From the NCBI GenBank assembly GCA_019801415.1, contig JAHVJD010000002.1, positions 248,001 to 312,000 on the forward strand: 64,000 nucleotides of DNA, written 5' to 3'. The notes beneath the pieces are model-generated. The model saw only the letters and a list, made by a program, of their open reading frames with translations. It ran no database searches and was not told where the DNA came from. Each line of letters opens with the position of its first letter. The first letter of the stretch is position 1. Position numbers and translations under genes: made by a program. Origin of the DNA: Nocardioides marinus. Its GTDB lineage: Bacteria; Pseudomonadota; Alphaproteobacteria; Rhodobacterales; Rhodobacteraceae. Positions 18,309-26,386 of this stretch are shown piece after piece.

Positions 18309-19111
18309 GCTGTCTTCAGACAATCCAGGATTACGGCCTGCGCTCGATCGGGTTCGGCGAACGCCTGCTGCCACGCAGTGACTTCACGCTGTGCGACCAG
18401 TTCACGCTGATCGGGTCAGGCATGATCTGGAACATCTATTTTGGCACCCTTGCCGTGCTGGCGGGCTTCGTGCTGGCGAATGCACTGGCGGTGGCCAAGG
18501 CGTCCGACAACGCGCTGCTGCGCAAACCGGCCGACTGGTTCATCTTCCTGTTCCGCGGCTCGCCGTTGTTCATCCAGTTCTTCTTTGCCTACTTCCTGTT
18601 CCTGAACCTCAAAAGCGTCCACCCGGTGTTTGATTCCTTCACCTCGGCGTGGCTGGGCGCGCTGATCGTGCTGTTCCTGAACACTGCCGCCTACTCGGCA
18701 GAGATCTTCTACGGCGCCCTGCGGTCCATCCCCAAGGGCGACGTCGAAGCGGCGGATGCCTATGGCATGACCGGCTGGCGGCGTTTCCGGCGGATCACTT
18801 TTCCGACCATGATGCGGCTGGCCTGGCCTGCCTACACCAACGAGGCGATCTTCCTGTTCCACGCCACGACGCTGGTGTTCTTCTCGGGCTTTCCTGCCTG
18901 GCGGCAAAAGGGCGACGCGCTCTATTACGCCAACTACTTCGCCGACAAGACCTTCAACCCCTTCATTCCCTACCCGATCCTGGCCTTCTATTTCATCCTG
19001 CTGACGCTGGTGATCATCGCGGTCTTCGGAATGGTGAACAAACGGCTCAACCGGCATTTGCCGCAGGAAAAGCGGACCAAGACGAAACTTCGGTTCAACC
19101 TGATCCGCTGA
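18305..19111 (+). CDS. ABC transporter permease 2 (HisQ type)
   Basis: Second permease of the same importer, 268 residues with about five transmembrane segments (IYFGTLAVLAGFVLANALAV, the WLGALIVLFLNTAAYSAEIF span and ILAFYFILLTLVIIAVFG are clear). The EAA motif is KGDVEAADAYGMTGWRRFRR. The ATG overlaps the previous stop (ATGA), so the two permeases are made together and presumably form a heterodimer with the ATPase. A strong terminator follows, closing the transporter operon. Confidence 0.94.
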   Translation: MSCLQTIQDYGLRSIGFGERLLPRSDFTLCDQFTLIGSGMIWNIYFGTLAVLAGFVLANALAVAKASDNALLRKPADWFIFLFRGSPLFIQFFFAYFLFLNLKSVHPVFDSFTSAWLGALIVLFLNTAAYSAEIFYGALRSIPKGDVEAADAYGMTGWRRFRRITFPTMMRLAWPAYTNEAIFLFHATTLVFFSGFPAWRQKGDALYYANYFADKTFNPFIPYPILAFYFILLTLVIIAVFGMVNKRLNRHLPQEKRTKTKLRFNLIR

Positions 19112-19132
19112 CGTCTCGACCCAGAACACTGA

Positions 19133-19159
19133 AATGGCTCCCACGGGGGCCATTTTTTT
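19133..19159 (+). terminator. Rho-independent terminator of the ABC transporter operon
   Basis: Stem AATGGCTCC(C) / GGGGGCCATT, small loop around ACG, followed by TTTTTTT, 21 bases after the permease 2 stop. Confidence 0.9.
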
Positions 19160-19223
19160 ATGCCGATGTGGCTGCAAACGGCACAATGTGAAGCGCCCTC
19201 ACGGCTCAGGTGATTTTTTTGAT

Positions 19224-19260
19224 CAAATTTCTTGGCGAATGAAATTTGCTGCGCTAGGGT
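19224..19260 (+). promoter_or_regulatory. Promoter with palindromic operator for the gamma-glutamyl-polyamine cluster
   Basis: Perfect inverted repeat CAAATTTC-N9-GAAATTTG at 19224-19248 lies over a candidate sigma-70 promoter: TTGGCG at 19232-19237, 17 bases, TAGGGT at 19255-19260. Repressor binding there would block polymerase. The 10-base word GATCAAATTT at 19221-19230 recurs inverted before the amidotransferase gene (20669-20678). The binding protein is not identifiable here. Confidence 0.55.
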
Positions 19261-19287
19261 TGGCTCAGTGAAATCATGGAGCCTCCA

Positions 19288-20607
19288 ATGGACCTGTCCG
19301 CTTTGAAAACCATCCGCATCGCCGCCTGTGACATGAATGGCCAGATGCGCGGCAAGCGCCTGCCTGCTGAGATGGCGGGCAAACTGGCCGAAGGCGCGGC
19401 GCGGATGCCGATTTCGACCTTGAACGTCGATCTCTGGGGCCGCGATGTCGAAGACAACCCGCTGGTGTTCGAAACCGGGGATGCCGACGGGGTCATGTTG
19501 CCGACCAACCGTGGCGCAGTGCCCATGCCCTGGCTCAACAGCCCCTCGGCGCTGGTGCCGATGGCGATGTACTGGGAGGACGGCAAGCCATTCCTGGGCG
19601 ATCCGCGCCATGTGCTCGGGGACGTGCTGGCCCGCTACGCCGCGCGCGGCTGGACGGTTGTGGCCGCCACCGAGATGGAGTTCAGCCTGCTGGACGACAG
19701 CGGCGCGCAGCCTGCTCCGCCGATCGATCCGCAGACTGGCCGGATACTGGACCAGCAGTCGGTGCTGTCGGTGGCCGAGCTTGACGCCTTTGATGCCTTC
19801 TTCACCGATCTCTACGACGGTGCCGAAGCGATGGGCATACCGGCGCAATCCGCCATCTCGGAGGCCGGGCTGGGCCAGTTCGAAATCAACCTGAACCACC
19901 AGGAGGCCATGCGCGCCGCCGACGATGCCTGGCTGTTCAAAGCGCTGGTCAAGGGTCTGGCGCGCAAGCATGGTTTTGCCGCGACCTTCATGGCCAAACC
20001 CTACGCGGAAGAGGCCGGCAACGGCATGCATGTGCATTTCTCGGTCGAAGACGAGAACGGCAACAACGTGTTTGACGATGGCGGCGAAAAAGGTTCGGAT
20101 CTGCTGATGCACGCGGTGGCGGGCTGCTTGGCCGCGATGCCCGCCAGTTCGTTGATCTTTGCCCCGCACGGAAACTCCTACGAACGGCTGGTGCCCGGCG
20201 CCCACGCCCCGGTCAGCGCCGCCTGGGCCTATGAAAACCGCACCGCCGCCATCCGCATTCCGGGCGGCAGCCCGCGCGCGCGCCGGATCGAACACCGGGT
20301 GGCGGGCGGCGACATCAACCCCTACCTGATGCTGGCCACGGTTCTGGGCGCCGCCCTTGCCGGGATTGAGGATGCCATGCAGCCGCCGCCCCCCTCCTCC
20401 GGCAATATCTACGAGATGACAGGCCTGCCGCAGCTGGCCGCGGACTGGGAGACGGCGATCGACTGGTTCGAGACCGACCCGCTGATCGCCCGTATCCTGC
20501 CAGCGCTCGCCATTCAGAACCTGGTGATGACCAAACGCCAGGAGGTCAAAGGCTTTGCCGAACGCCCCCGCGAGACTCATTGGCTGTCCTGGCTCGAGGC
20601 CGTATAG
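19288..20607 (+). CDS. Glutamine synthetase-like gamma-glutamylpolyamine ligase 1
   Basis: Glutamine synthetase-fold ligase of about 439 residues, of the PuuA/gamma-glutamylputrescine synthetase branch: ATP-dependent joining of glutamate to an amine. Family landmarks are EMEFSLLDD, GLGQFEINLNHQ, the HGFAATFMAKP strand, NGMHVHFSV (metal His) and the ENRTAAIRIPGG active-site segment. The adenylylation Tyr region of GlnA is absent. The ATG at 19288 has GGAG six bases upstream; the ATG at 19276 lacks a ribosome site. The second paralogue lies two genes on. The exact amine is not determined. Confidence 0.9.
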   Translation: MDLSALKTIRIAACDMNGQMRGKRLPAEMAGKLAEGAARMPISTLNVDLWGRDVEDNPLVFETGDADGVMLPTNRGAVPMPWLNSPSALVPMAMYWEDGKPFLGDPRHVLGDVLARYAARGWTVVAATEMEFSLLDDSGAQPAPPIDPQTGRILDQQSVLSVAELDAFDAFFTDLYDGAEAMGIPAQSAISEAGLGQFEINLNHQEAMRAADDAWLFKALVKGLARKHGFAATFMAKPYAEEAGNGMHVHFSVEDENGNNVFDDGGEKGSDLLMHAVAGCLAAMPASSLIFAPHGNSYERLVPGAHAPVSAAWAYENRTAAIRIPGGSPRARRIEHRVAGGDINPYLMLATVLGAALAGIEDAMQPPPPSSGNIYEMTGLPQLAADWETAIDWFETDPLIARILPALAIQNLVMTKRQEVKGFAERPRETHWLSWLEAV

Positions 20608-20668
20608 ATCCACCCCAAGACAGCCGGTTTCGCCGGCTCTTGCCAGGCCTTCACGCCTCGGCTAGGCT

Positions 20669-20678
20669 AAATTTGATC
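20669..20678. promoter_or_regulatory. AAATTTGATC motif upstream of the amidotransferase gene
   Basis: Exact reverse complement of the GATCAAATTT word found in the operator upstream of the first ligase gene, 14 bases before the amidotransferase ATG. A second site for the same regulator is possible; a chance match of 10 bases in A+T-rich spacers is the alternative. Confidence 0.3.
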
Positions 20679-20691
20679 ATATTGGTGACAC

Positions 20692-21372
20692 ATGAAAATC
20701 GGCATTCTGCAGACCGGCCACTCCCCCGAGGATCTCTATGGCGACTTCGGCGATTACGACGCGATGTTCCGCGATCTCCTGGGCGGCAACGGATTTGAAT
20801 TCCAGACCTGGGCGGTGGTCGACGGCATCTTTCCCGACGGCCCCGAAGCCGCTGACGGCTGGCTCATCACCGGCTCCAAGCACGGGGCCTACGAAGGCCA
20901 CCCCTGGATCGCACCGCTGGAAGACCTGATCCGTGCCATAGATGCCCGCAAGCAGCCGCTAGCCGGGATCTGCTTTGGCCATCAGATCATCGCCCAGGCC
21001 CTTGGCGGCAAGGTCGAGAAATACACCGGGGGATGGGCCATCGGCCCGGTCACCTACACGGTCGACGGCAAGGATCTGACCTTGAATGCCTGGCACCAGG
21101 ACCAGGTGGTCGAACTGCCCGAAACCGCCCGCGTGCTGGGCGGCAACAGCTTCTGCCGCAACGGTGTTCTGGCCTATGGCGATCACATCATTTCCTGGCA
21201 GCCGCACCCGGAGTTCCCCAGCGCCTTTGTCGGGGGGCTGATCGAAAAACGGGGCCGTGGCGTGGTGCCGGACACGCTGCTCGACGCGGCCGCCTCCAAA
21301 CTTGATACCCCCGTGGACAACCAGAAAATCGCAACCTTCCTCGCAGAGTTTTACAGGAAAGAGAGGATCTAA
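20692..21372 (+). CDS. Class I glutamine amidotransferase-like protein
   Basis: 226-residue class I glutamine amidotransferase/hydrolase domain with catalytic Cys94 in GICFGHQ, and His172 and Glu174 in SWQPHPEF. It is a stand-alone domain close to GuaA-type amidotransferase-like proteins. In polyamine pathways a hydrolase frees gamma-aminobutyrate from its gamma-glutamyl conjugate (PuuD); position between two PuuA-like ligases suggests that role, though PuuD itself belongs to a separate class I subgroup. Its stop overlaps the next ATG (TAATG), so the genes are coupled. Confidence 0.88.
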   Translation: MKIGILQTGHSPEDLYGDFGDYDAMFRDLLGGNGFEFQTWAVVDGIFPDGPEAADGWLITGSKHGAYEGHPWIAPLEDLIRAIDARKQPLAGICFGHQIIAQALGGKVEKYTGGWAIGPVTYTVDGKDLTLNAWHQDQVVELPETARVLGGNSFCRNGVLAYGDHIISWQPHPEFPSAFVGGLIEKRGRGVVPDTLLDAAASKLDTPVDNQKIATFLAEFYRKERI

Positions 21373-22730
21373 TGTCAGCTTGGCTCGACGACCTTCCAGA
21401 AGCAGCAAAAACCTATCTGGAGGGCCGTCGTCTCGACGAAGTTGAATGCGTTATCTCGGACCTCCCCGGTATCGCCCGGGGCAAGGCGGTACCGGCATCG
21501 AAATTCGCGCGGCAGGATTATTTCCACCTGCCCGACAGCATCTTCTACCAGACCATTACCGGCGACTGGGCCGATGCGGCGGATGAGGATGGCTGGATCG
21601 AAAAGGACATGACGCTGAAGCCGGACATGTCCACCGCCACCGCCGCACCCTGGACCGGCGACTGGACGCTGCAGGTGATCCACGACGCCTATGACCGCGA
21701 CGACCAGCCGGTGCCCTTCAGCCCGCGCAACGTGCTGAAACGCGTGGTGCAACTCTACCGCGACCGCGGCTGGGAACCCGTGGTCGCCCCCGAGATGGAA
21801 TTCTTTCTGGTCGCCCGCAACATCGACCCCGCCCATGGCATCAAGCCGATGATGGGGCGCTCGGGTCGCCCGGCGGCCGCACGCCAGGCCTACTCAATGA
21901 CCGCAGTGGACGAGTTTGGCCCGGTCATCGACGACATCTATGACTTCGCCGAAGCACAGGGCTTCGAGATCGACGGCATCACCCAGGAAGGCGGCGCCGG
22001 TCAGCTCGAAATCAACCTGCGCCATGGCGACCCGGTCAAACTTGCGGACGAGGTGTTCTACTTCAAGCGGCTGATCCGAGAGGCGGCGCTGCGCCACGAC
22101 TGTTTTGCCACCTTCATGGCCAAGCCGATCGAGGACGAACCCGGCTCCGCCATGCATATTCACCACTCGGTGATCGATATCGAAACCGGCGAGAACATCT
22201 TCTCCGGCCCGCAAGGCGGGGAGACCGACGCCTTCTACAACTTCATCGCCGGCTTGCAGAACCACCTGCCCTCGGGTCTGGCGGTGATGGCGCCCTATGT
22301 GAACTCCTACCGCCGCTACGTGAAGGATCATGCCGCGCCGATCAACCTGGAATGGGCGCGTGACAATCGCACCACCGGCATCCGCATCCCGCTGTCGAGC
22401 CCTGCGGCCCGGCGGGTCGAGAACCGTATCGCCGGCATGGACTGCAACCCTTACCTGGGCATCGCGCTGTCGCTGGCATGCGGTTATCTGGGCCTCACAC
22501 GGGAAGAACGTCCGCGCAGACAGTTCAAGGGCGACGCTTACGAGGGCGAAGGCGATATTCCCCAGGTGATGGGGCAGGCGCTGGACCTGTTCGACGCGGC
22601 CACCGCCCTGCACGAGGTTCTCGGCCCGGAGTTTGCCCGCGTCTATTCCATCGTGAAGCGCACGGAGTACGAGGAATTCCTGCAAGTGATTTCCCCATGG
22701 GAGCGCGAGCATCTTCTGCTGAACGTGTAA
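21372..22730 (+). CDS. Glutamine synthetase-like gamma-glutamylpolyamine ligase 2
   Basis: 452-residue glutamine synthetase-fold protein, closest in style to PuuA-like gamma-glutamylputrescine synthetases. Visible are ISDLPGIARGKAVPA (N-terminal beta-grasp), APEMEFFLV, GGAGQLEINLRHGDP, SAMHIHHSV and NRTTGIRIPLSSP. It differs enough from ligase 1 to suggest another amine acceptor, not a redundant copy. The following gene encodes a PuuB-like oxidase, the next step of the gamma-glutamylated route to gamma-aminobutyrate. Confidence 0.92.
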   Translation: MSAWLDDLPEAAKTYLEGRRLDEVECVISDLPGIARGKAVPASKFARQDYFHLPDSIFYQTITGDWADAADEDGWIEKDMTLKPDMSTATAAPWTGDWTLQVIHDAYDRDDQPVPFSPRNVLKRVVQLYRDRGWEPVVAPEMEFFLVARNIDPAHGIKPMMGRSGRPAAARQAYSMTAVDEFGPVIDDIYDFAEAQGFEIDGITQEGGAGQLEINLRHGDPVKLADEVFYFKRLIREAALRHDCFATFMAKPIEDEPGSAMHIHHSVIDIETGENIFSGPQGGETDAFYNFIAGLQNHLPSGLAVMAPYVNSYRRYVKDHAAPINLEWARDNRTTGIRIPLSSPAARRVENRIAGMDCNPYLGIALSLACGYLGLTREERPRRQFKGDAYEGEGDIPQVMGQALDLFDAATALHEVLGPEFARVYSIVKRTEYEEFLQVISPWEREHLLLNV

Positions 22731-22764
22731 ACCCCCGGCGCTGCGCCCCGGTGCAGCGCCAGCG

Positions 22765-22795
22765 CATTTGAGTATTTCTGGAAAGATGAAGAGGG
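22765..22795. repeat. Rhodobacterales-type intergenic motif (TTTGAGTATTTCTGGAAAGA)
   Basis: The A+T-rich string ATTTGAGTATTTCTGGAAAG and following GATGAAGAGG sits in the 115-bp gap between ligase 2 and the oxidase. From memory, closely similar strings recur downstream of genes in many Rhodobacterales genomes; this is the only copy noticed here. Its function is unknown to me. Confidence 0.4.
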
Positions 22796-22845
22796 GAGCG
22801 CTGCGCCCGGCAGGCCGCGGCCGGGCTCCCATATGAGGTGACGCA

Positions 22846-24156
22846 ATGGCTCTGAACCTGCTCTATTCGAATGACCGCAAGGGCGAATACCCGAACAGCT
22901 GGTACGCAGCCACCGCCACCCCCTTGCCACCCTTCCCCCGTCTGCAGGCCGACGTGCGCGCCGATGTCTGCATCGTCGGCGCTGGCTACACCGGCCTGTC
23001 GGCAGCCCTGCATCTGGCCGATGCGGGCCTGTCGGTGGTGCTGCTGGAAGCTCAACGCGTCGGCTTTGGCGCCTCGGGGCGCAACGGCGGCCAGCTCGGC
23101 AGTGGCCAGCGGATGGAGCAGACCGGGCTGGAAAAGCTGGTCGGCCAAGACGATGCGCAAAAGCTGTGGTCGCTGGCCGAGGACGCCAAGAACCTCGTGA
23201 AATCTCTGATTGCCCGCCATGGCATCGAATGCCACCTGAAGCCGGGCGTGAGCCACGCCTGCTTCTCCGCGGGCGAAGTACGCCACGAACACGCCTATGC
23301 CGAACATCTGCACAAGCGTTACGGCTATGACCAGATCGAGCTGCTGGACCGCGACGGCATGCAGGCGCTCTGCCCCTCGCCCGCCTACGTTGGCGGCACC
23401 CTGGACATGGGCGCTGGCCACCTGCATCCGCTGGCCTATGCCCTGGGTCTCGCGCGCGCCGCGGATAGGGCCGGGGCGAAGATCCACGAAGGCAGTGAGG
23501 TCCTCGACATCGAAGAAGGCCCCACCTTGCGTGTCAGGACCGCGGGCGGCACCGTGACAGCGGATCACCTGATCCTCGCCTGCAATGGCTACCTCGGTGG
23601 GCTCAATGGCCAAGTTGCCGCGCGGGTGATGCCGATCAACAATTTCATCGTCGCCACCAAGCCCTTGGGCGATGACGCCGCGCGCGTGCTGACACGCGAC
23701 GTGGCTGTGGCGGACACCAAGTTCGTGGTCAATTACTTCCGCCTCAGCCACGACAAACGGCTGCTGTTCGGCGGCGGCGAGAGCTACGGCTATCGCTTCC
23801 CGGTTGATATTGCCGCAACCGTCCGCAAACCGATGGCAGAGATCTTTCCGCATCTGAAGGATGTTCAGGTGGATTACGCCTGGGGCGGCACCCTGGGCAT
23901 CACCATGAAACGCATGCCCTATCTTGCGCGGCTGGCGCCGAATGTGCTGACCGCCTCGGGCTATTCCGGCCATGGCGTCGGCACCGCCACCCATGCTGGC
24001 CAGCTGATGGCCAGGACGGTACAGGGCCAGGCCGAAGGCTTTGACACGCTCGCGCGTGTTCCGGCGCCGCGGTTTCCCGGCGGGCCGGGAATGCGCACGC
24101 CTCTGCTGGCACTGGCGATGACCTGGTTTGCCCTGCGCGATCGCATCGGGGTCTGA
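22846..24156 (+). CDS. puuB: FAD-dependent oxidoreductase, gamma-glutamylputrescine oxidase type
   Basis: DAO-family flavoprotein of 436 residues. The N-terminal dinucleotide fold is at VCIVGAGYTGLSAALHLADA (41-60, GxGxxG at 45-50), followed by GASGRNGGQLGSG, which in this family lies near the FAD, and a C-terminal GYSGHGVGTATHAG. This matches PuuB/OrdL-type oxidases, which oxidise gamma-glutamyl-putrescine to the aldehyde with release of ammonia and hydrogen peroxide. It follows two ligases and an amidotransferase, which supports that assignment. GAGGTGA precedes the ATG. No PuuC-type aldehyde dehydrogenase is in the window. Confidence 0.88.
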   Translation: MALNLLYSNDRKGEYPNSWYAATATPLPPFPRLQADVRADVCIVGAGYTGLSAALHLADAGLSVVLLEAQRVGFGASGRNGGQLGSGQRMEQTGLEKLVGQDDAQKLWSLAEDAKNLVKSLIARHGIECHLKPGVSHACFSAGEVRHEHAYAEHLHKRYGYDQIELLDRDGMQALCPSPAYVGGTLDMGAGHLHPLAYALGLARAADRAGAKIHEGSEVLDIEEGPTLRVRTAGGTVTADHLILACNGYLGGLNGQVAARVMPINNFIVATKPLGDDAARVLTRDVAVADTKFVVNYFRLSHDKRLLFGGGESYGYRFPVDIAATVRKPMAEIFPHLKDVQVDYAWGGTLGITMKRMPYLARLAPNVLTASGYSGHGVGTATHAGQLMARTVQGQAEGFDTLARVPAPRFPGGPGMRTPLLALAMTWFALRDRIGV

Positions 24157-24292
24157 ACCGGCGGAACTCCGCGACCTTGCGCAACACTTTTGTGAAAAAA
24201 GCCCCGTGGCGCAGGTTTCCGCCAAGGGAGCTCTTGGCAGGCGCGCATCTTAGTTTTAGATTTGCCACAGAAATTATTCAGGATTTTGAAAT

Positions 24293-25498
24293 ATGGCCCA
24301 GCCGCCCAACGTGCATGACGCTGAACCCATTCCCGCAGCTGCCCGCGAAGCCATCGACGCGCTGATGCAATCGGGCGACCTGTTCCGCTACACCGCGCCG
24401 GAAAACGCGCCGGTCACGTTGCTGGAGCAGGAATATGCGGCACTACTGGGCAGCAAATACGCGCTGGCGGTCTCTTCCTGCTCGGCGGCGCTGTTCCTGT
24501 CGCTGAAGGCGCTTGGCCTGCCCCGCGACGCCCGCGTCCTGATCCCCGCCTTCACCTTTGCCGCGGTGCCCTCCTCGGTGGTGCATGCGGATTGCGTGCC
24601 GGTGCTGTGCGAAGTTGGCGACAACTACCGCATCGACATGGCGGATTTCGCGTCCAAGCTGGACAGCGTGCAGGCGGTGATCATCAGCCACATGCGCGGC
24701 CATACCTCCGACATGGATGCGATCATGGCGCTGTGCGATGCCCGCGGCATCCCGGTGGTGGAGGATGCCGCCCATTCGCTGGGCACCACCTGGAACGGGC
24801 AGAACATCGGCACCATGGGCAAGGTCGGCTGCTTCTCTTTCCAATCCTACAAGATGGTCAACGCCGGCGAGGGTGGCATCCTGATCACCGATGATGCTGA
24901 CCTGATCGCCCGCGCCGTCATCATGTCCGGCGCTTACGAGCACAACTGGAAGAAACACAAGGGACCGCGCGGTGAAAATGCGCCGGACCTGGAACAGGCC
25001 TTTGCCAAGTGGCAGAACCAGCTGCCGCTGTATAACCTGCGGATGAGCAACCTCTCCGCCGCGGTGATCCGCCCGCAACTGCCAGAGCTGGCCCGGCGGG
25101 TCCGCGACGGGCTGAAGAACCACGACTATGTCGCGGAGCGGCTGAACGCCTCGCCGTTCTTTGACGTGCCCGCGCCACTGACACCCGAGCGGCGCGCACC
25201 GGACTCCATCCAGTTCAACTTGGTCGGCCTTACCGAAGAGCAGATCTGCGCTTTCGCATCTGCAGCCGACGCAAAAGGTGTGAAGGTCCAGGTATTCGGG
25301 CTGTCGCAGGACAATGCCCGCGCCTTCTGGAACTGGCAGTTCCTGCGCGACATTCCCGAACTGCCGAAAACCCGCGCGATGCTGATGAAAGCTTGCGACG
25401 TGCGCCTGCCGGTGCGCCTCAGCCGCGAAGAACTCGACGTGATCGCGGACATTCTGCTGGCCGCCGCCGAAGAAACCATGGGCAAGGCCGCCGCCTGA
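24293..25498 (+). CDS. DegT/DnrJ/EryC1-fold PLP aminotransferase
   Basis: 401-residue PLP enzyme of the DegT/DnrJ/EryC1/StrS aminotransferase fold: AVSSCSAALFLSLKALG phosphate-binding region, PAFTFAAVPSSVVHAD, VVEDAAHSLGT (cofactor Asp), and Lys187 in FSFQSYKMVNAGEGG as the internal aldimine. Sugar aminotransferases usually have this fold, but no sugar-nucleotide genes are near; location at the end of a polyamine cluster hints at an amine or keto-acid substrate. ATG at 24293; upstream there is a 136-bp gap with A+T-rich stretch, so it may have its own promoter. Confidence 0.88.
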   Translation: MAQPPNVHDAEPIPAAAREAIDALMQSGDLFRYTAPENAPVTLLEQEYAALLGSKYALAVSSCSAALFLSLKALGLPRDARVLIPAFTFAAVPSSVVHADCVPVLCEVGDNYRIDMADFASKLDSVQAVIISHMRGHTSDMDAIMALCDARGIPVVEDAAHSLGTTWNGQNIGTMGKVGCFSFQSYKMVNAGEGGILITDDADLIARAVIMSGAYEHNWKKHKGPRGENAPDLEQAFAKWQNQLPLYNLRMSNLSAAVIRPQLPELARRVRDGLKNHDYVAERLNASPFFDVPAPLTPERRAPDSIQFNLVGLTEEQICAFASAADAKGVKVQVFGLSQDNARAFWNWQFLRDIPELPKTRAMLMKACDVRLPVRLSREELDVIADILLAAAEETMGKAAA

Positions 25499-25545
25499 CG
25501 CCAGAGCGCCTGGCCGGTCGCAGCCGGACAACGCCCTTCTGCATA

Positions 25546-25575
25546 GAAAAAGGTCGGCACCGCGTTAGCGGTGCC
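25546..25575 (-). terminator. Terminator downstream of phaR
   Basis: Perfect 8-bp stem GGCACCGC / GCGGTGCC with GTTA loop; read on the minus strand it is followed by GACC then TTTTT. It lies about 60 bases after the phaR stop codon and faces the convergent aminotransferase gene. Confidence 0.6.
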
Positions 25576-25636
25576 ACGCCCAACTGTGGGTGTCATTCGT
25601 CTGAATGGCGCAAAACAGGCGGGAGCGCCGCCCGGA

Positions 25637-26191
25637 TCATTTCATCTTTGACAGTTTTTCCTGTAGCGCTGCCAGCTGCTTCTTGATCTCGTCCAGATCT
25701 TCGCCGCTGTCACTCGTGGCTTCCTCGCGGCTGCCGCCCGTCCAGCCCTGGCCGCCAAAGCCACCGGTCATCGCCTTCAGAAACGCTTGCTGCTGCGCCT
25801 TGAGCGCCTCGAACCCCGGCATCTGCGCCATCGGATTCATGGCGTTCATGTTCTCCATCATCTGCGACTGGCTTTCGCGCAGCATCTCGAAGGACGTCTG
25901 CAGGAACTGTGGCATCACCCCACCGCCCGGCACCATGTAGCTGCGCACCAGGTCGTTCAGCACGTTGACCGGCAGCACGTTTTCGCCGCGGCTTTCGTGT
26001 TCCGCGATGATTTGCAGCAAATACTGCCGTGTCAGGTCATCGCCGGTCTTCAGATCGACGATCTGCACCTCGCGGCCGTCGCGAATGAACCCGGCAATAT
26101 CCTCCAGAGTGACATAGTCGCTGGTCTCGGTGTTGTACAACCGGCGACTGGCGTACCGTTTGATCAGCAGCGGTTTTTCCTGTTCTGCCAT
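25637..26191 (-). CDS. phaR: Polyhydroxyalkanoate synthesis repressor PhaR
   Basis: 184-residue PHB-responsive repressor. The N-terminal PHB/PHA accumulation DNA-binding domain is recognisable in IKRYASRRLYNTETSDYVTL (residues 9-28) and the following IVDLKTGDDLTRQ; the central PHB-binding part has MVPGGGVMPQFLQ. The C-terminus is glycine-rich and then acidic with a short coiled coil (LDEIKKQLAALQEKLSKMK). Known PhaR proteins from Paracoccus and Rhodobacter bind CTGC-N3-GCAG near phasin and pha genes; three such sites occur 1.7-3.6 kb away. ATG at 26189-26191 is preceded by GGGGAGGAAG. Confidence 0.96.
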   Translation of the reverse strand: MAEQEKPLLIKRYASRRLYNTETSDYVTLEDIAGFIRDGREVQIVDLKTGDDLTRQYLLQIIAEHESRGENVLPVNVLNDLVRSYMVPGGGVMPQFLQTSFEMLRESQSQMMENMNAMNPMAQMPGFEALKAQQQAFLKAMTGGFGGQGWTGGSREEATSDSGEDLDEIKKQLAALQEKLSKMK

Positions 26192-26386
26192 CTACTTCCT
26201 CCCCGGTCATGACGCATTGCAGCAAAGCCTATGCCACTGCAGAACAAAAGGGAAGCCTTCGTGCAACCGGCGCACCATCCCTGCCCGCCCGCGCCGCGCA
26301 GCTGGATCGGCGGCGCTTGACCTGAAGTAAGCTTCAGCTTTTACAGATCATTCCGGAACAGATTCGACAGCAGGAGATTTCCGGAC

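Noticed and set aside
26201-26260. TTGCAGC and CTGCAG words upstream of phaR as PhaR boxes
   Set aside because: They are half-sites only; no full CTGC-N3-GCAG is present, so autoregulation is not supported from sequence.
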